NCBI RefSeq assembly: GCF_900105155.1
Contig: NZ_LT629762.1
Location: forward strand, 2,480,001 to 2,544,000
Source: Pseudomonas prosekii
GTDB lineage: Bacteria; Pseudomonadota; Gammaproteobacteria; Pseudomonadales; Pseudomonadaceae
Reading direction: 5' to 3'
Length of the DNA: 64,000 bases
Under the pieces are notes generated by a model. It was not told the DNA's origin and did not search any database. It saw only the letters and a list, made by a program, of their open reading frames with translations. Positions within the stretch are counted from its first letter, which is position 1. Each line of letters begins with the position of its first letter. The translations under genes and the position numbers were made by a program. Positions 22,463-31,273 of this stretch are shown here, piece by piece.

Positions 22463-22513
22463 CTAGACGTCATCGATTTGAGTTAATTTCAGCGCAACGA
22501 AACCTGTGGAACC

Positions 22514-22627
22514 CTGTGGCGAGGGGGCTTGCCCCCGTTTGAGTGCGTAGCACTCACAAGGATCTTGGAAACTCAGAGATTTTGGGGCTGCTTCGCAGCC
22601 CAACGGGGGCAAGCCCCCTCGCCACAG
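22514..22627. repeat. REP palindrome pair, GTGGCGAGGGGGCTTGCCCC type
   Basis: Inverted arms at 22514-22539 and 22602-22627. The interior contains a smaller hairpin GGGGCTGCTTCGCAGCCC. This class differs from the GTAGGAGC class and recurs at 50204 and 56520. Confidence 0.9.
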
Positions 22628-22778
22628 GTCACTCCCACAGGGATGGTGTAGCTCTTTACTGACCGGCATGGCTTGCGCGGTTGCAAAAACCAGGCGAAAA
22701 CGCCAGTTTTAACTTCACCCTTGTAGACCGTCTTGCCCACCCCCATATTGGGGCGACTGACGCGTGAAGGAATCCAAC

Positions 22779-24362
22779 TTGAGCGAACTTCTCAACCGCC
22801 GCCTGGCTATGCTCGGCGAGCGCGCTAACCTCTCTCTGCTCGAACAGTGCCTTCACGGCATCGAACGTGAATGCCTGCGCGTGACCAGCGAAGGTCGCCT
22901 TGCGCAAACGCCGCACCCGGAAGAACTGGGTTCCGCGCTGACCAACGAACAGATCACCACCGATTATTCCGAATCGCTGCTGGAGTTCATCACCCCGGCC
23001 CTGCCCGACCCGGCAGACACCCTGGCGAGCCTCGACAGCATTCACCGTTTTGCCTACAGCAAGCTCGGCAACGAGTACCTGTGGAGTCCATCGATGCCGT
23101 GCCCGTTGCCGGCCGAGGAAGACATCCCGATTGCCTATTACGGCACCTCCAACATCGGTCAGCTCAAGTACGTCTACCGCAAGGGCCTGGCCCTGCGTTA
23201 CGGCAAGACCATGCAGTGCATCGCCGGGATTCACTACAACTTTTCCCTGCCGGAAAAGCTCTGGCCGCTGCTCAAGGAATCCGAAGGTTTTGTCGGCACC
23301 GACCGCGACTATCAATCGAGCGCCTATATCGCGCTGATCCGCAACTTCCGTCGCTACAGCTGGCTGTTGATGTACCTGTTCGGTGCCTCGCCAGCGCTGG
23401 ACGCCGGTTTCCTGCGCGGGCGTTCGCACCAACTCGAACAACTCGACCCGGACACCTTGTACCTGCCGTACGCCACCAGCCTGCGCATGAGCGACCTCGG
23501 TTATCAGAGCAACGCCCAGGCCGGCCTCACGCCTTGCTACAACGACCTCGCGAGCTACACCGACAGCCTGCGCAAAGCGGTGGCCACGCCTTACGCGCCG
23601 TACGTTGAAGTCGGCACGCACAAGGACGGTGAGTGGGTGCAGCTCAACACCAATATCCTGCAGATCGAAAACGAGTACTACTCCAACATCCGCCCGAAAC
23701 GCGTGACTTACACCGGCGAACGGCCGATTCAGGCGTTGGTGGCGCGCGGCATTCAGTACGTCGAAGTGCGTTGCCTGGACATCAACCCGTTCCTGCCGAT
23801 GGGCATCGACCTGACTGAATCGCGTTTCCTCGATGCGTTTTTGCTGTTCTGCGCGCTGAATGACAGCCCGTTGCTGACTAACGGCAGCTGCAGCAACGCG
23901 ACCTCGAACTTCCTCAGCGTGGTCAAGGAAGGTCGCCGTCCGGGCCTGCAATTGCAGCGCGACGGGCAACCGGTGGACATGAAGGTATGGGCCGCCGAGC
24001 TGCTCGAAGAGATCGCGCCACTGGCGGCGTTGCTCGACCAGAGCCACGGCGGCGATGCGCACAGCAAAGCGCTGGACGTGCAGTTGGAGAAGGTCAAAGA
24101 CCCGTCCCGCACCCCATCCGCCCAAGTGCTGGCGGCAATGGCCGAGCACAAGGAAAGCTTCGCCCAGTTCTCGCTGCGTCAGAGCCAGGCCCACGCGGAG
24201 TTTTTCCGCAGCGAGCCGTTGAGCGCTGAACTGCAGGCCAAGTTCGAAGATCGCGCCCGCACCTCGCTGGCCGAACAGGCAGAGCTGGAACAGAACGAAG
24301 TCGGCGATTTCGACGTGTTTGTCGGGTCGTATCAGGCGAGTATTCTGGCGATCAGTAACTAG
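22779..24362 (+). CDS. gshA: Glutamate-cysteine ligase
   Basis: A 527-residue enzyme that makes gamma-glutamylcysteine, the first step of glutathione synthesis; this consumes cysteine, linking it to the sulfur genes that follow. It is of the proteobacterial group 1 type: [16 protein letters not shown] near the N-terminus, [28 protein letters not shown] and [20 protein letters not shown]. The start was set at TTG 22779 ([11 protein letters not shown]) because AAGGA at 22767-22771 is well placed for it; a GTG at 22764 would add five residues and put the start inside that site. Confidence 0.93.
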   Translation: MSELLNRRLAMLGERANLSLLEQCLHGIERECLRVTSEGRLAQTPHPEELGSALTNEQITTDYSESLLEFITPALPDPADTLASLDSIHRFAYSKLGNEYLWSPSMPCPLPAEEDIPIAYYGTSNIGQLKYVYRKGLALRYGKTMQCIAGIHYNFSLPEKLWPLLKESEGFVGTDRDYQSSAYIALIRNFRRYSWLLMYLFGASPALDAGFLRGRSHQLEQLDPDTLYLPYATSLRMSDLGYQSNAQAGLTPCYNDLASYTDSLRKAVATPYAPYVEVGTHKDGEWVQLNTNILQIENEYYSNIRPKRVTYTGERPIQALVARGIQYVEVRCLDINPFLPMGIDLTESRFLDAFLLFCALNDSPLLTNGSCSNATSNFLSVVKEGRRPGLQLQRDGQPVDMKVWAAELLEEIAPLAALLDQSHGGDAHSKALDVQLEKVKDPSRTPSAQVLAAMAEHKESFAQFSLRQSQAHAEFFRSEPLSAELQAKFEDRARTSLAEQAELEQNEVGDFDVFVGSYQASILAISN

Positions 24363-24374
24363 GTTCAAGGTCCA

Positions 24375-24535
24375 CCCCTCACCCTAACCCTCTCCCCAGG
24401 GGGTAGAGGGGACTGACCGAGGTGTCTCACGTCATACATCGACCTGAAAGCCCGAGTCGAACTCAAGGTCTGAAAAGCACGAAGATCGGCTCCCTTTCCC
24501 CCTCTCCCCTGTGGGGAGAGGGCTGGGGTGAGGGG
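24375..24535. mobile_element. MITE-like element, single unit
   Basis: The same inverted ends as the element at 16621 (left CCCCTCACCCTAACCCTCTC at 24375, right ending GGCTGGGGTGAGGGG at 24535) enclose one ~115-bp unit with ATCGACCTGAAAGCCCGAGT. It lies 12 bp after gshA and takes up half of the 341-bp gap before tauA. Confidence 0.8.
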
Positions 24536-24620
24536 TCGATCCACCTGACTGCACGCAATGGCAAATTCTCCACTCCCCTCCCACCCATCCCTTAGAATTT
24601 TCCGCTCATAAGCTCATTCG

Positions 24621-24640
24621 AAAAAGTTATTTATTTTCGG
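24621..24640 (+). promoter_or_regulatory. AT-rich putative sulfur-regulated promoter box
   Basis: AAAAAGTTATTTATTTTCGG lies 64 bases before tauA. Similar GTTATTTAxT-TTTTC-like stretches precede tcyJ (39603) and sfnB (43499). CysB-type activators bind poorly defined AT-rich sites, so this is a candidate only. Confidence 0.35.
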
Positions 24641-24703
24641 ATTCTTAGATCATTTAGTCTCCTTTCACGCCGATCCTCGGTCGCCTGACAAGGAGCTTCT
24701 CCC

Positions 24704-25681
24704 ATGAAACTGCATTTTCCCCTTCGCCTCCTGGCGGCCGCGTCGCTGGCGGCGGCGAGCTTCTTTGCGCAAGCGGCTGACGTCACCGTCGCCTACCAGA
24801 CCACCGTTGACCCAGCCAAAGTCGCCCAGGCCGACGGCGCTTACGAAAAAGCCACCAACGCCAAAATCGACTGGCGCAAATTCGACAACGGCGCTGACAT
24901 CATCGCCGCCATCGCTTCCGGCGATGTGCAGATCGGCTACCTCGGCTCGAGCCCGCTGACCGCTGCGATCACCCGCAAAGTCCCGGTCGAAACTTTCCTC
25001 ATCGCCACGCAGATCGGCGCCGCCGAAGCGCTGGTCGCGCGTGACGGATCCGGGATCAACTCGCCGCAAGACCTGATCGGCAAGAAAATCGCCGTGCCGT
25101 TCGTTTCCACCGGCCACTACAGCCTGCTCGCCACGTTGAAACACTGGAACATCGACCCGTCGAAAGTCACTGTGCTCAACCTCGCGCCACCGGCGATCAT
25201 CGCTGCGTGGAAACGCGGCGACATCGACGCCACGTACGTCTGGGATCCGGCGCTCGGCGTGGCCAAGGAAAACGGCAAAGTGCTGATCACTTCCGGCGAA
25301 CTGGCCAAGTTCGGCGCGCCGACTTTCGATGCCTGGATCGTGCGTAAAGACTTCGCCGAGAAGCACCCGGAAATCGTCACCGCATTCGCCAAAGTCACCC
25401 TCGACGCCTACGCCGATTACCGCAAAGACCCGAAAGCCTGGCTCGCCAACCAGAGCAATGTCGACAAACTGGTGAAGCTCTCCGGCGCCAAGGCCAGCGA
25501 CATTCCATTGCTGCTGCAAGGCAACGTCTACCCGCTCGCGGCTGATCAAGTCACCACCCTCGGCGCGCCGACCACCAAAGCCATCACCGACACCGCGGTG
25601 TTCCTCAAGGAACAAGGCAAAGTCGAGGCTGTGCTGCCGGACTACGCCCCGTACGTCAGCGCCAAATTCATCACCAACTGA
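24704..25681 (+). CDS. tauA: Taurine ABC transporter, substrate-binding protein
   Basis: A 325-residue periplasmic protein. The signal peptide runs to AAASFFAQA-ADVTV. The mature part follows the SsuA/TauA family: VTVAYQTTVDPAKVAQADGA, GDVQIGYLGSSPLTAAITRK and the ligand-region segment FVSTGHYSLLATLKHW. It should bind taurine and related sulfonates for the TauBC importer. ATG follows AAGGAGCTTCTCCC. First gene of tauABC-D. Confidence 0.93.
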   Translation: MKLHFPLRLLAAASLAAASFFAQAADVTVAYQTTVDPAKVAQADGAYEKATNAKIDWRKFDNGADIIAAIASGDVQIGYLGSSPLTAAITRKVPVETFLIATQIGAAEALVARDGSGINSPQDLIGKKIAVPFVSTGHYSLLATLKHWNIDPSKVTVLNLAPPAIIAAWKRGDIDATYVWDPALGVAKENGKVLITSGELAKFGAPTFDAWIVRKDFAEKHPEIVTAFAKVTLDAYADYRKDPKAWLANQSNVDKLVKLSGAKASDIPLLLQGNVYPLAADQVTTLGAPTTKAITDTAVFLKEQGKVEAVLPDYAPYVSAKFITN

Positions 25682-25696
25682 TCGGAGTTAACTGCG

Positions 25697-26491
25697 ATGG
25701 CTTTGCTTCAGCTGGAGCGCATCAGCGCACAGTACCCCGGCAGTCCGGAACCGGTATTGGCAGATATTTCCCTGAGCCTTGGGCCTCAGCAATTGCTGGT
25801 GGCGCTCGGTCCGTCCGGCAGTGGCAAGACTTCGCTGTTGAACCTGATAGCCGGTTTCGTCGAACCCAGCGCCGGGCGCATCACCCTTGACGGCGTGCCA
25901 GTCAAAGGCCCGAGCGCCGAACGCGGCGTGGTGTTCCAGGACGACGCGCTGCTGCCGTGGCAGGACGTCTTGGCCAACGTTGGTTTCGGTCTGGAACTGG
26001 CCGGTATTACCAAAGAAAAACGTGAAATTCGCGCGCGTGAAATGCTCGCGTTAGTGGATCTTTGCGGATTTGAGAATCGGCGCATCTGGCAACTCTCGGG
26101 CGGCCAGAAGCAACGTGTCGGCCTCGCCCGCGCCCTCGCCGCCGACCCGCGCGTGTTGCTGATGGACGAGCCGTTCGGCGCGCTCGATGCCTTCACTCGC
26201 GAACAGATGCAGGAGCTGTTGCTGCAAGTCTGGCAGCGCACCGCCAAACCGGTATTCCTGATTACCCACGACATCGAAGAAGCGGTGTTCCTCGCCACCG
26301 ACCTGATTCTGCTGGCGCCGAATCCCGGGCAAATCGTCGAGCGCCTGAGCCTGGATTTCGGCCAGCGTTACGCCGCCGGCGAGTCGGCACGGGCGATCAA
26401 ATCCGACCCGCGTTTTATCGAAACCCGCGAACACGTGCTCGCCAAAGTGTTCTCGCAACGCAGCGCCGCCACGCGGCAGGAGCGCGCATGA
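25697..26491 (+). CDS. tauB: Taurine ABC transporter, ATPase
   Basis: A 264-residue nucleotide-binding subunit with Walker [12 protein letters not shown]-loop [11 protein letters not shown], signature [15 protein letters not shown], Walker [13 protein letters not shown] and H-loop ITHDIEEA. It powers sulfonate uptake with TauC. GGAG lies nine bases before the ATG. It overlaps tauC by four bases. Confidence 0.94.
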   Translation: MALLQLERISAQYPGSPEPVLADISLSLGPQQLLVALGPSGSGKTSLLNLIAGFVEPSAGRITLDGVPVKGPSAERGVVFQDDALLPWQDVLANVGFGLELAGITKEKREIRAREMLALVDLCGFENRRIWQLSGGQKQRVGLARALAADPRVLLMDEPFGALDAFTREQMQELLLQVWQRTAKPVFLITHDIEEAVFLATDLILLAPNPGQIVERLSLDFGQRYAAGESARAIKSDPRFIETREHVLAKVFSQRSAATRQERA

Positions 26492-27321
26492 GCAGCTATG
26501 AAATCCCCGCCGTCACGGTGAAACCCGCTTCGACGGCAGTGCCTGCGCGACGCAGCCTCGGCACGCGCTGGATCAGTGTGTTGACGCTGTTTGCGTTGGT
26601 GTTGCTGTGGTGGGCGGTGACGGCCAGCGGGATGATCGAGCCGCTGTTCCTGCCGCCACCGTCCGCTGTGCTGCAAAAGGGCTGGCTGCTGGCGACCACG
26701 GGTTATATGGATTCAACGTTGTGGCAGCACTTGGCCGCGAGCCTCAGCCGGATTGGTCTGGGCCTCGGTTTCGCGGTGCTGACCGCGGTGCCGGTCGGCA
26801 TCGCCATCGGCCACAACCGTATCGCTCGGGGCATTCTCGATCCGCTGATCGAGTTTTACCGCCCGATTCCACCGCTGGCCTATCTGCCGCTGATCGTCAT
26901 CTGGTGCGGCATTGGCGAGCTGTCGAAAGTGTTGCTGATCTACCTGGCGATCTTCGCGCCGATTGCCATCGCCACCGCGACCGGCGTGCGCACGGTTGAT
27001 CCGGCGAAACTGCGCGCCGCGCAGTCGTTGGGCGCGACTCGCGCACAGCTGATTCGGCACGTGATTTTGCCGAGCGCGCTGCCGGATATTTTGACCGGCG
27101 TGCGCATTGGCCTCGGCGTCGGTTGGTCGACGCTAGTCGCCGCTGAGTTGATTGCTGCCACCAGCGGCTTGGGTTTTATGGTGCAGTCGGCGGCGCAATT
27201 TCTGGTCACCGACGTGGTGGTGCTGGGGATTCTGGTGATCGCGCTGATCGCCTTCGCCATGGAAATGGGCCTGCGCGCGCTGCAACGCAAACTGGTGCCG
27301 TGGCACGGCCAGGCACATTGA
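26488..27321 (+). CDS. tauC: Taurine ABC transporter, permease
   Basis: A 277-residue inner membrane permease with about six transmembrane segments. The EAA loop is [20 protein letters not shown], which contacts the ATPase. The N-terminal ~25 residues are cytosolic. ATGA overlap with tauB shows coupling. A REP pair separates it from tauD. Confidence 0.93.
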   Translation: MSSYEIPAVTVKPASTAVPARRSLGTRWISVLTLFALVLLWWAVTASGMIEPLFLPPPSAVLQKGWLLATTGYMDSTLWQHLAASLSRIGLGLGFAVLTAVPVGIAIGHNRIARGILDPLIEFYRPIPPLAYLPLIVIWCGIGELSKVLLIYLAIFAPIAIATATGVRTVDPAKLRAAQSLGATRAQLIRHVILPSALPDILTGVRIGLGVGWSTLVAAELIAATSGLGFMVQSAAQFLVTDVVVLGILVIALIAFAMEMGLRALQRKLVPWHGQAH

Positions 27322-27341
27322 AAAATTTCATGTGAAGAAAC

Positions 27342-27430
27342 CTGTAGGAGTGAGCCTGCTCGCGATAGCGCAGTGTCAGGCGACATCGTTGTGGCGGATC
27401 CACCGCTATCGCGAGCAGGCTCACTCCTAC
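27342..27430. repeat. REP palindrome pair inside the tau operon
   Basis: Inverted arms CTGTAGGAGTGAGCCTGCTC (27342) and GAGCAGGCTCACTCCTAC (ending 27430) lie between tauC and tauD. Such pairs can stabilise upstream mRNA or reduce downstream expression. Confidence 0.85.
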
Positions 27431-27464
27431 AACAGCTCGACACCCCGGATTGAAGAGAACCACC

Positions 27465-28307
27465 ATGAGCAACCTGACAATCGTTCCTCTCAGCTCAGCC
27501 CTCGGCGCGCAAATCAGCGGCATCGATATCAGCCAGCCGCTGAGCGCCAAACAACGCGACGCGATCGAACAAGCGCTGCTCAAGCATCAGGTGTTGTTCT
27601 TCCGCGAGCAGCCGATCACGCCGCAGCAACAAGCGCGTTTCGCCGCAAATTTTGGTGATCTGCATATTCACCCGATCTACCCGAATGTGCCCGAGCAACC
27701 GGAAGTGCTGATCCTCGACACCGCCGTCACCGACGTGCGCGACAACGCGATCTGGCACACCGACGTGACCTTCCTGCCGACCCCGGCAATGGGCGCGGTG
27801 CTCAGCGCCAAACTGCTGCCGGAGTTTGGTGGTGATACGTTGTGGGCCAGCGGAATTGCTGCGTATGAAGCGTTGTCGGCGCCGATGAAAACCCTGCTGG
27901 AAGGGCTGACCGCCACTCACGATTTCACCCGTTCATTTCCGCTTGAGCGCTACGGCAATACGCCCGAAGCACTGGCGCAGTGGGAAGCAGCGCGGCGCAA
28001 AAATCCGCCGCTGTCGCACCCGGTGATCCGCACACACCCGGTGAGCGGACGACGTTCACTGTTCGTCAGTGAGGGCTTCACGTCGAAGATCAATGAGCTG
28101 TCGGAAACCGAGAGCGAGGTGATTTTGAAGTTTCTGTTCGCACACACCACGCGGCCGGAATTCACCATTCGCTGGCGCTGGCAGAAGGATGACGTGGCGT
28201 TCTGGGACAACCGCGTGACGCAGCACTACGCGGTGGACGACTACCGCCCGGCGCGGCGTGTGATGCAGCGGGCTACGGTGTTGGGGGATGTGCCGTTTTT
28301 TCGCTGA
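27465..28307 (+). CDS. tauD: Taurine dioxygenase
   Basis: A 280-residue Fe(II)/2-oxoglutarate dioxygenase that oxidises taurine to aminoacetaldehyde and sulfite. The metal triad is His98, Asp100 ([10 protein letters not shown]) and His254 ([10 protein letters not shown]), with Arg264-269 (RRVMQR) for 2-oxoglutarate. Start [19 protein letters not shown] is standard. The related AtsK alkylsulfatase has the same core, but position after tauABC favours TauD. Confidence 0.92.
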   Translation: MSNLTIVPLSSALGAQISGIDISQPLSAKQRDAIEQALLKHQVLFFREQPITPQQQARFAANFGDLHIHPIYPNVPEQPEVLILDTAVTDVRDNAIWHTDVTFLPTPAMGAVLSAKLLPEFGGDTLWASGIAAYEALSAPMKTLLEGLTATHDFTRSFPLERYGNTPEALAQWEAARRKNPPLSHPVIRTHPVSGRRSLFVSEGFTSKINELSETESEVILKFLFAHTTRPEFTIRWRWQKDDVAFWDNRVTQHYAVDDYRPARRVMQRATVLGDVPFFR

Positions 28308-28320
28308 GATTTTGCAACCA

Positions 28321-28731
28321 CCCCTCACCCTAACCCTCTCCCCAAAGGGTAGAGGGGACTGACCGAGGTGTTTGGTCGAGATACAGCGACCTGAAAGACC
28401 TGAGTCGAACTCAGGCTTTGAAGAGCATAAGATCGGCTCCCTTTCCCCTCTCCCCCTTGGGGAGAGGGCTGGGGTGAGGGGTGGATCCGAGGTGTTTGGT
28501 CGAGATACAGCGACCTGAAAGACCTGAATCGAACTCAGGCTTTGAAAAGCATAAAGATCGGCTCCCTTTCCCCTCTCCCCCTTGGGGAGAGGGCTGGGGT
28601 GAGGGGTGGATCCGAGGTGTTTGGTCGAGATACAGCGACCTGAAAGACCTGAGTCGAACTCAGGCTTTGAAAAGCATAAAGATCGGCTCCCTTTCCCCTC
28701 TCCCCCTTGGGGAGAGGGCTGGGGTGAGGGG
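28321..28731. mobile_element. MITE-like element with three 125-bp tandem units
   Basis: The left end CCCCTCACCCTAACCCTCTC is at 28321 and the right end finishes at 28731. Right-end sequences GGCTGGGGTGAGGGG recur at 28481, 28606 and 28731, an exact 125-bp period. Units share GTTTGGTCGAGATACAGCGA. Here each unit carries a full right end, unlike the copy at 16621. It lies between convergent tauD and the aldo-keto reductase and fills the 455-bp gap. Confidence 0.85.
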
Positions 28732-28762
28732 TGGATCTAACTGACCCACCCCAATCCAAGCA

Positions 28763-29800
28763 TCACTCAGCCGTCGAAGGCTTTTCCCAAAGGTTGATCC
28801 CGCCCTCTTGGGCAAATCGGTCGATCTCCGCCAGTTCTTCCGCGCTGAAGCTCAGATTCTTCAACGCCCCGACGTTCTCGATGATTTGCTCCGGGCGGCT
28901 CGCGCCGATCAGTGCCGAGGTCACGCGCGGGTCGCGCAGGGTCCAGGCCAGTGCCAATTGCGCAAGGCTCTGACCGCGGCGCTTGGCGATTTCGTTGAGC
29001 CCGCGCACGTGCGCGATGTTGGCTTCGGACAAGTGCGATTCCTGCAGCGAACCGCCACCCGGACGGTTGACCCGCGCGTCCTTCGGAATGCCGTTCAGGT
29101 ATTTGTCGGTCAACAAACCTTGAGCCAACGGCGTGAAGGCAATCACCCCGGTGCCGAGTTCGTCGGTGACATCCAGCAAGTCTTTTTCGACCCAGCGATT
29201 GAGCAGGTTGTACGCCGGTTGATGGATCAACAGCGGCACTTTCCACTCTTGCAGCAGAGCGGCCATTTCGCGGGTTTTCACCCCGGAATAGGACGAGATG
29301 CCGATGTACAACGCCTTGCCCTGCTGTACGGCAGTGGCGAGGGCGCTGGCGGTTTCTTCCAGCGGGGTGTCCGGGTCAAAGCGGTGCGAATAGAAGATGT
29401 CGACGTAGTCGAGGCCCAGACGTTGCAGGCTCTGGTCGAGGCTGGCGAGCACGTATTTGCGCGAACCGCCGCCCTGCCCGTACGGGCCTGGCCACATGTC
29501 CCAACCGGCCTTGCTGGAAATGATCAGTTCGTCGCGATACTGCTTGAAGTCTTCGCGCAGCAAACGGCCGAAATTGGTTTCGGCGCTGCCGTACGGCGGG
29601 CCGTAATTGTTGGCGAGGTCGAAGTGGTTGATGCCCAGGTCGAACGCGGTGCGCAGCAACGAGCGCTGGGTGTCGATCGGCGTGCTGTCGCCGAAGTTGT
29701 GCCACAGCCCCAGCGACAGTGCCGGCAGCACCAGACCGCTGCGGCCAACGCGGCGGTAAGGGATGGAGTCATAGCGGTTTTCGGCAGCGGTGTAAGTCAT
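28763..29800 (-). CDS. Aldo/keto reductase, YghZ/MgrA type
   Basis: A 345-residue NADPH-dependent carbonyl reductase. Family features are the catalytic Tyr region FDLANNYGPPYGSAE, Lys in ISSKAGWDMWPGPYG and the C-terminal cofactor segment SALIGASRPEQIIENVGAL. It resembles L-glyceraldehyde-3-phosphate reductase (YghZ). Start MTYTAAENRYDSIPYRRVG at 29800 follows GAGAGGATTCG; a 44-codon upstream extension is rejected. Placed among sulfur genes, it may reduce an aldehyde from sulfonate breakdown, which is inference. Confidence 0.88.
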   Translation of the reverse strand: MTYTAAENRYDSIPYRRVGRSGLVLPALSLGLWHNFGDSTPIDTQRSLLRTAFDLGINHFDLANNYGPPYGSAETNFGRLLREDFKQYRDELIISSKAGWDMWPGPYGQGGGSRKYVLASLDQSLQRLGLDYVDIFYSHRFDPDTPLEETASALATAVQQGKALYIGISSYSGVKTREMAALLQEWKVPLLIHQPAYNLLNRWVEKDLLDVTDELGTGVIAFTPLAQGLLTDKYLNGIPKDARVNRPGGGSLQESHLSEANIAHVRGLNEIAKRRGQSLAQLALAWTLRDPRVTSALIGASRPEQIIENVGALKNLSFSAEELAEIDRFAQEGGINLWEKPSTAE

Positions 29801-29831
29801 CGAATCCTCTCTTGTCTGTTTTAGCTGGAAT

Positions 29832-29947
29832 CTGTAGGAGCTGTAGGAGCAAAGCTTGCTCGCGATAGCGCACGGACCTGTGGGAGCAAAGCTTGCTCGC
29901 GATAGCGGACCTGAAATCGCCATCGCGGGCAAGCCTTGCTCCCACAG
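29832..29947. repeat. Cluster of three REP units
   Basis: GTAGGAGCAAAGCTTGCTCG (29842), GTGGGAGCAAAGCTTGCTCG (29880) in direct order, then an inverted CGCGGGCAAGCCTTGCTCCC ending at 29947. It separates the reductase from the flavin monooxygenase. Confidence 0.8.
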
Positions 29948-29952
29948 AGGCG

Positions 29953-31272
29953 CTACGCAAATCTGTTCCCGGGCCTTGGCAATCCGAGGTTCTCGCGCAA
30001 GGTCCGGCCTTCGTACTCTGTTCTGAACAACCCTCGCCGTTGCAGTTCCGGAACCACCTCACTGGCGAAATCTTGCAGACCACCGGGCAAGTGCGGCACC
30101 AGCACATTGAAGCCATCGGCCGCGCCGTGCTCGAACCATTCCTGCAAGCGGTCGGCAATCTGTTGCGCCGTCCCGATCACGCTGTAATGCCCACGGCCAC
30201 CGGCGATCTTGCGGCCCAGTTCGGCGAGGCTGAGGTTTTCCCGCCCCGCCAGTTCGGTCAGCAGTGCCTGACGGCTTTGCTGACCGCTCTCGGTCAGCGG
30301 CAACTCCGGCAGCGGCCCGTGCAACGGATACTTCGACAAATCGAAGTTGCCCAGCATACGCCCAAGTAATGCGACGCCAACCTCGGGTTCGACTAATTGC
30401 TGAAACGTTTCATATTTCTCCTGGGCTTCGCGCTCCGTGCGCCCGACCACGACAAAAACCCCCGGCATTATTTTCAGTGAATCGGCGCTGCGCCCGTAAC
30501 GGCCGAGACGTCCCTTGAGGTCGGCATAAAATGCCTGGGCGCCGGCCAAGGATGTCTGCGCGGTGAACACCACTTCAGCCGTTTCCGCCGCCAGTTCACG
30601 CCCCGATTCTGAAGAACCGGCCTGGACAATCACCGGTTGCCCCTGCGGCGAACGCGCGACGTTCAGCGGTCCCTTGACCCGAAAGTGCTCACCGACATGA
30701 TCAAGCACGTGTACTTTTTCCGGCTGGTAGTACGTACCGCCGAGCTTGTCCCGTACGAAAGCGTCATCCTCCCAACTGTCCCATAAACCCGTGACCACCT
30801 GATGGAACTCCCGCGCCCGGCTATAGCGGTCGGCGTGGCCGATATGCTGGTCGCGGCCGAAATTTTGCGCTTCGGCGGCATTGTCGGAAGTGACCAGATT
30901 CCACCCCGAGCGCCCACCCGAAAGATGCTCCAAAGAGGCGAACTTTCGTGCTACGTGGTACGGCTCGTTATAGCTGGTTGTGGCGGTGGCAATCAGCCCG
31001 ATGCGCTCTGTAACAGCGCTCAATGCCGAGAGCAAAGTCAGGGGTTCAAAGTGCTCAGAGCGCGCCATGCGGCTGGCAATTTCGCCGATGGGCGCCGCGA
31101 GGCTGTCGGCGATGAACAACGCGTCGAACTTCGCCGCTTCGGCGATTTGCGCCAGGTGTTTGTAATGCGCGAAGTCGAGTCCGGCGTCGGCCGGCACGTC
31201 GGGGTGACGCCATGCGGCGACGTGGTGCCCGGTGGCCATCAGGAAAGCGCCGAGTTTGAGCTGTCGAGGCAT
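29953..31272 (-). CDS. FMN-dependent monooxygenase, NtaA/SnaA/DszA family
   Basis: A 439-residue luciferase-like flavin monooxygenase. Family segments include FDALFIADSL, YNEPYHVARKFASLEHLSGG, SGWNLVTSDNAAEAQNFG and PVIVQAGSSESG. Such enzymes use FMNH2 from a separate reductase to cleave C-S, C-N or sulfone bonds. Location among sulfur genes favours an organosulfur substrate. The ATG at 31272 nearly abuts the TonB receptor stop, so the two form one minus-strand unit. The 126-codon upstream open frame overlaps the receptor and is not used. Confidence 0.88.
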   Translation of the reverse strand: MPRQLKLGAFLMATGHHVAAWRHPDVPADAGLDFAHYKHLAQIAEAAKFDALFIADSLAAPIGEIASRMARSEHFEPLTLLSALSAVTERIGLIATATTSYNEPYHVARKFASLEHLSGGRSGWNLVTSDNAAEAQNFGRDQHIGHADRYSRAREFHQVVTGLWDSWEDDAFVRDKLGGTYYQPEKVHVLDHVGEHFRVKGPLNVARSPQGQPVIVQAGSSESGRELAAETAEVVFTAQTSLAGAQAFYADLKGRLGRYGRSADSLKIMPGVFVVVGRTEREAQEKYETFQQLVEPEVGVALLGRMLGNFDLSKYPLHGPLPELPLTESGQQSRQALLTELAGRENLSLAELGRKIAGGRGHYSVIGTAQQIADRLQEWFEHGAADGFNVLVPHLPGGLQDFASEVVPELQRRGLFRTEYEGRTLRENLGLPRPGNRFA

Positions 31273-31273
31273 G

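Noticed and set aside
27465..28307. AtsK alkylsulfatase instead of TauD
   Set aside because: Length of 280 and its place after tauABC favour taurine dioxygenase; the active-site motif alone does not separate them.
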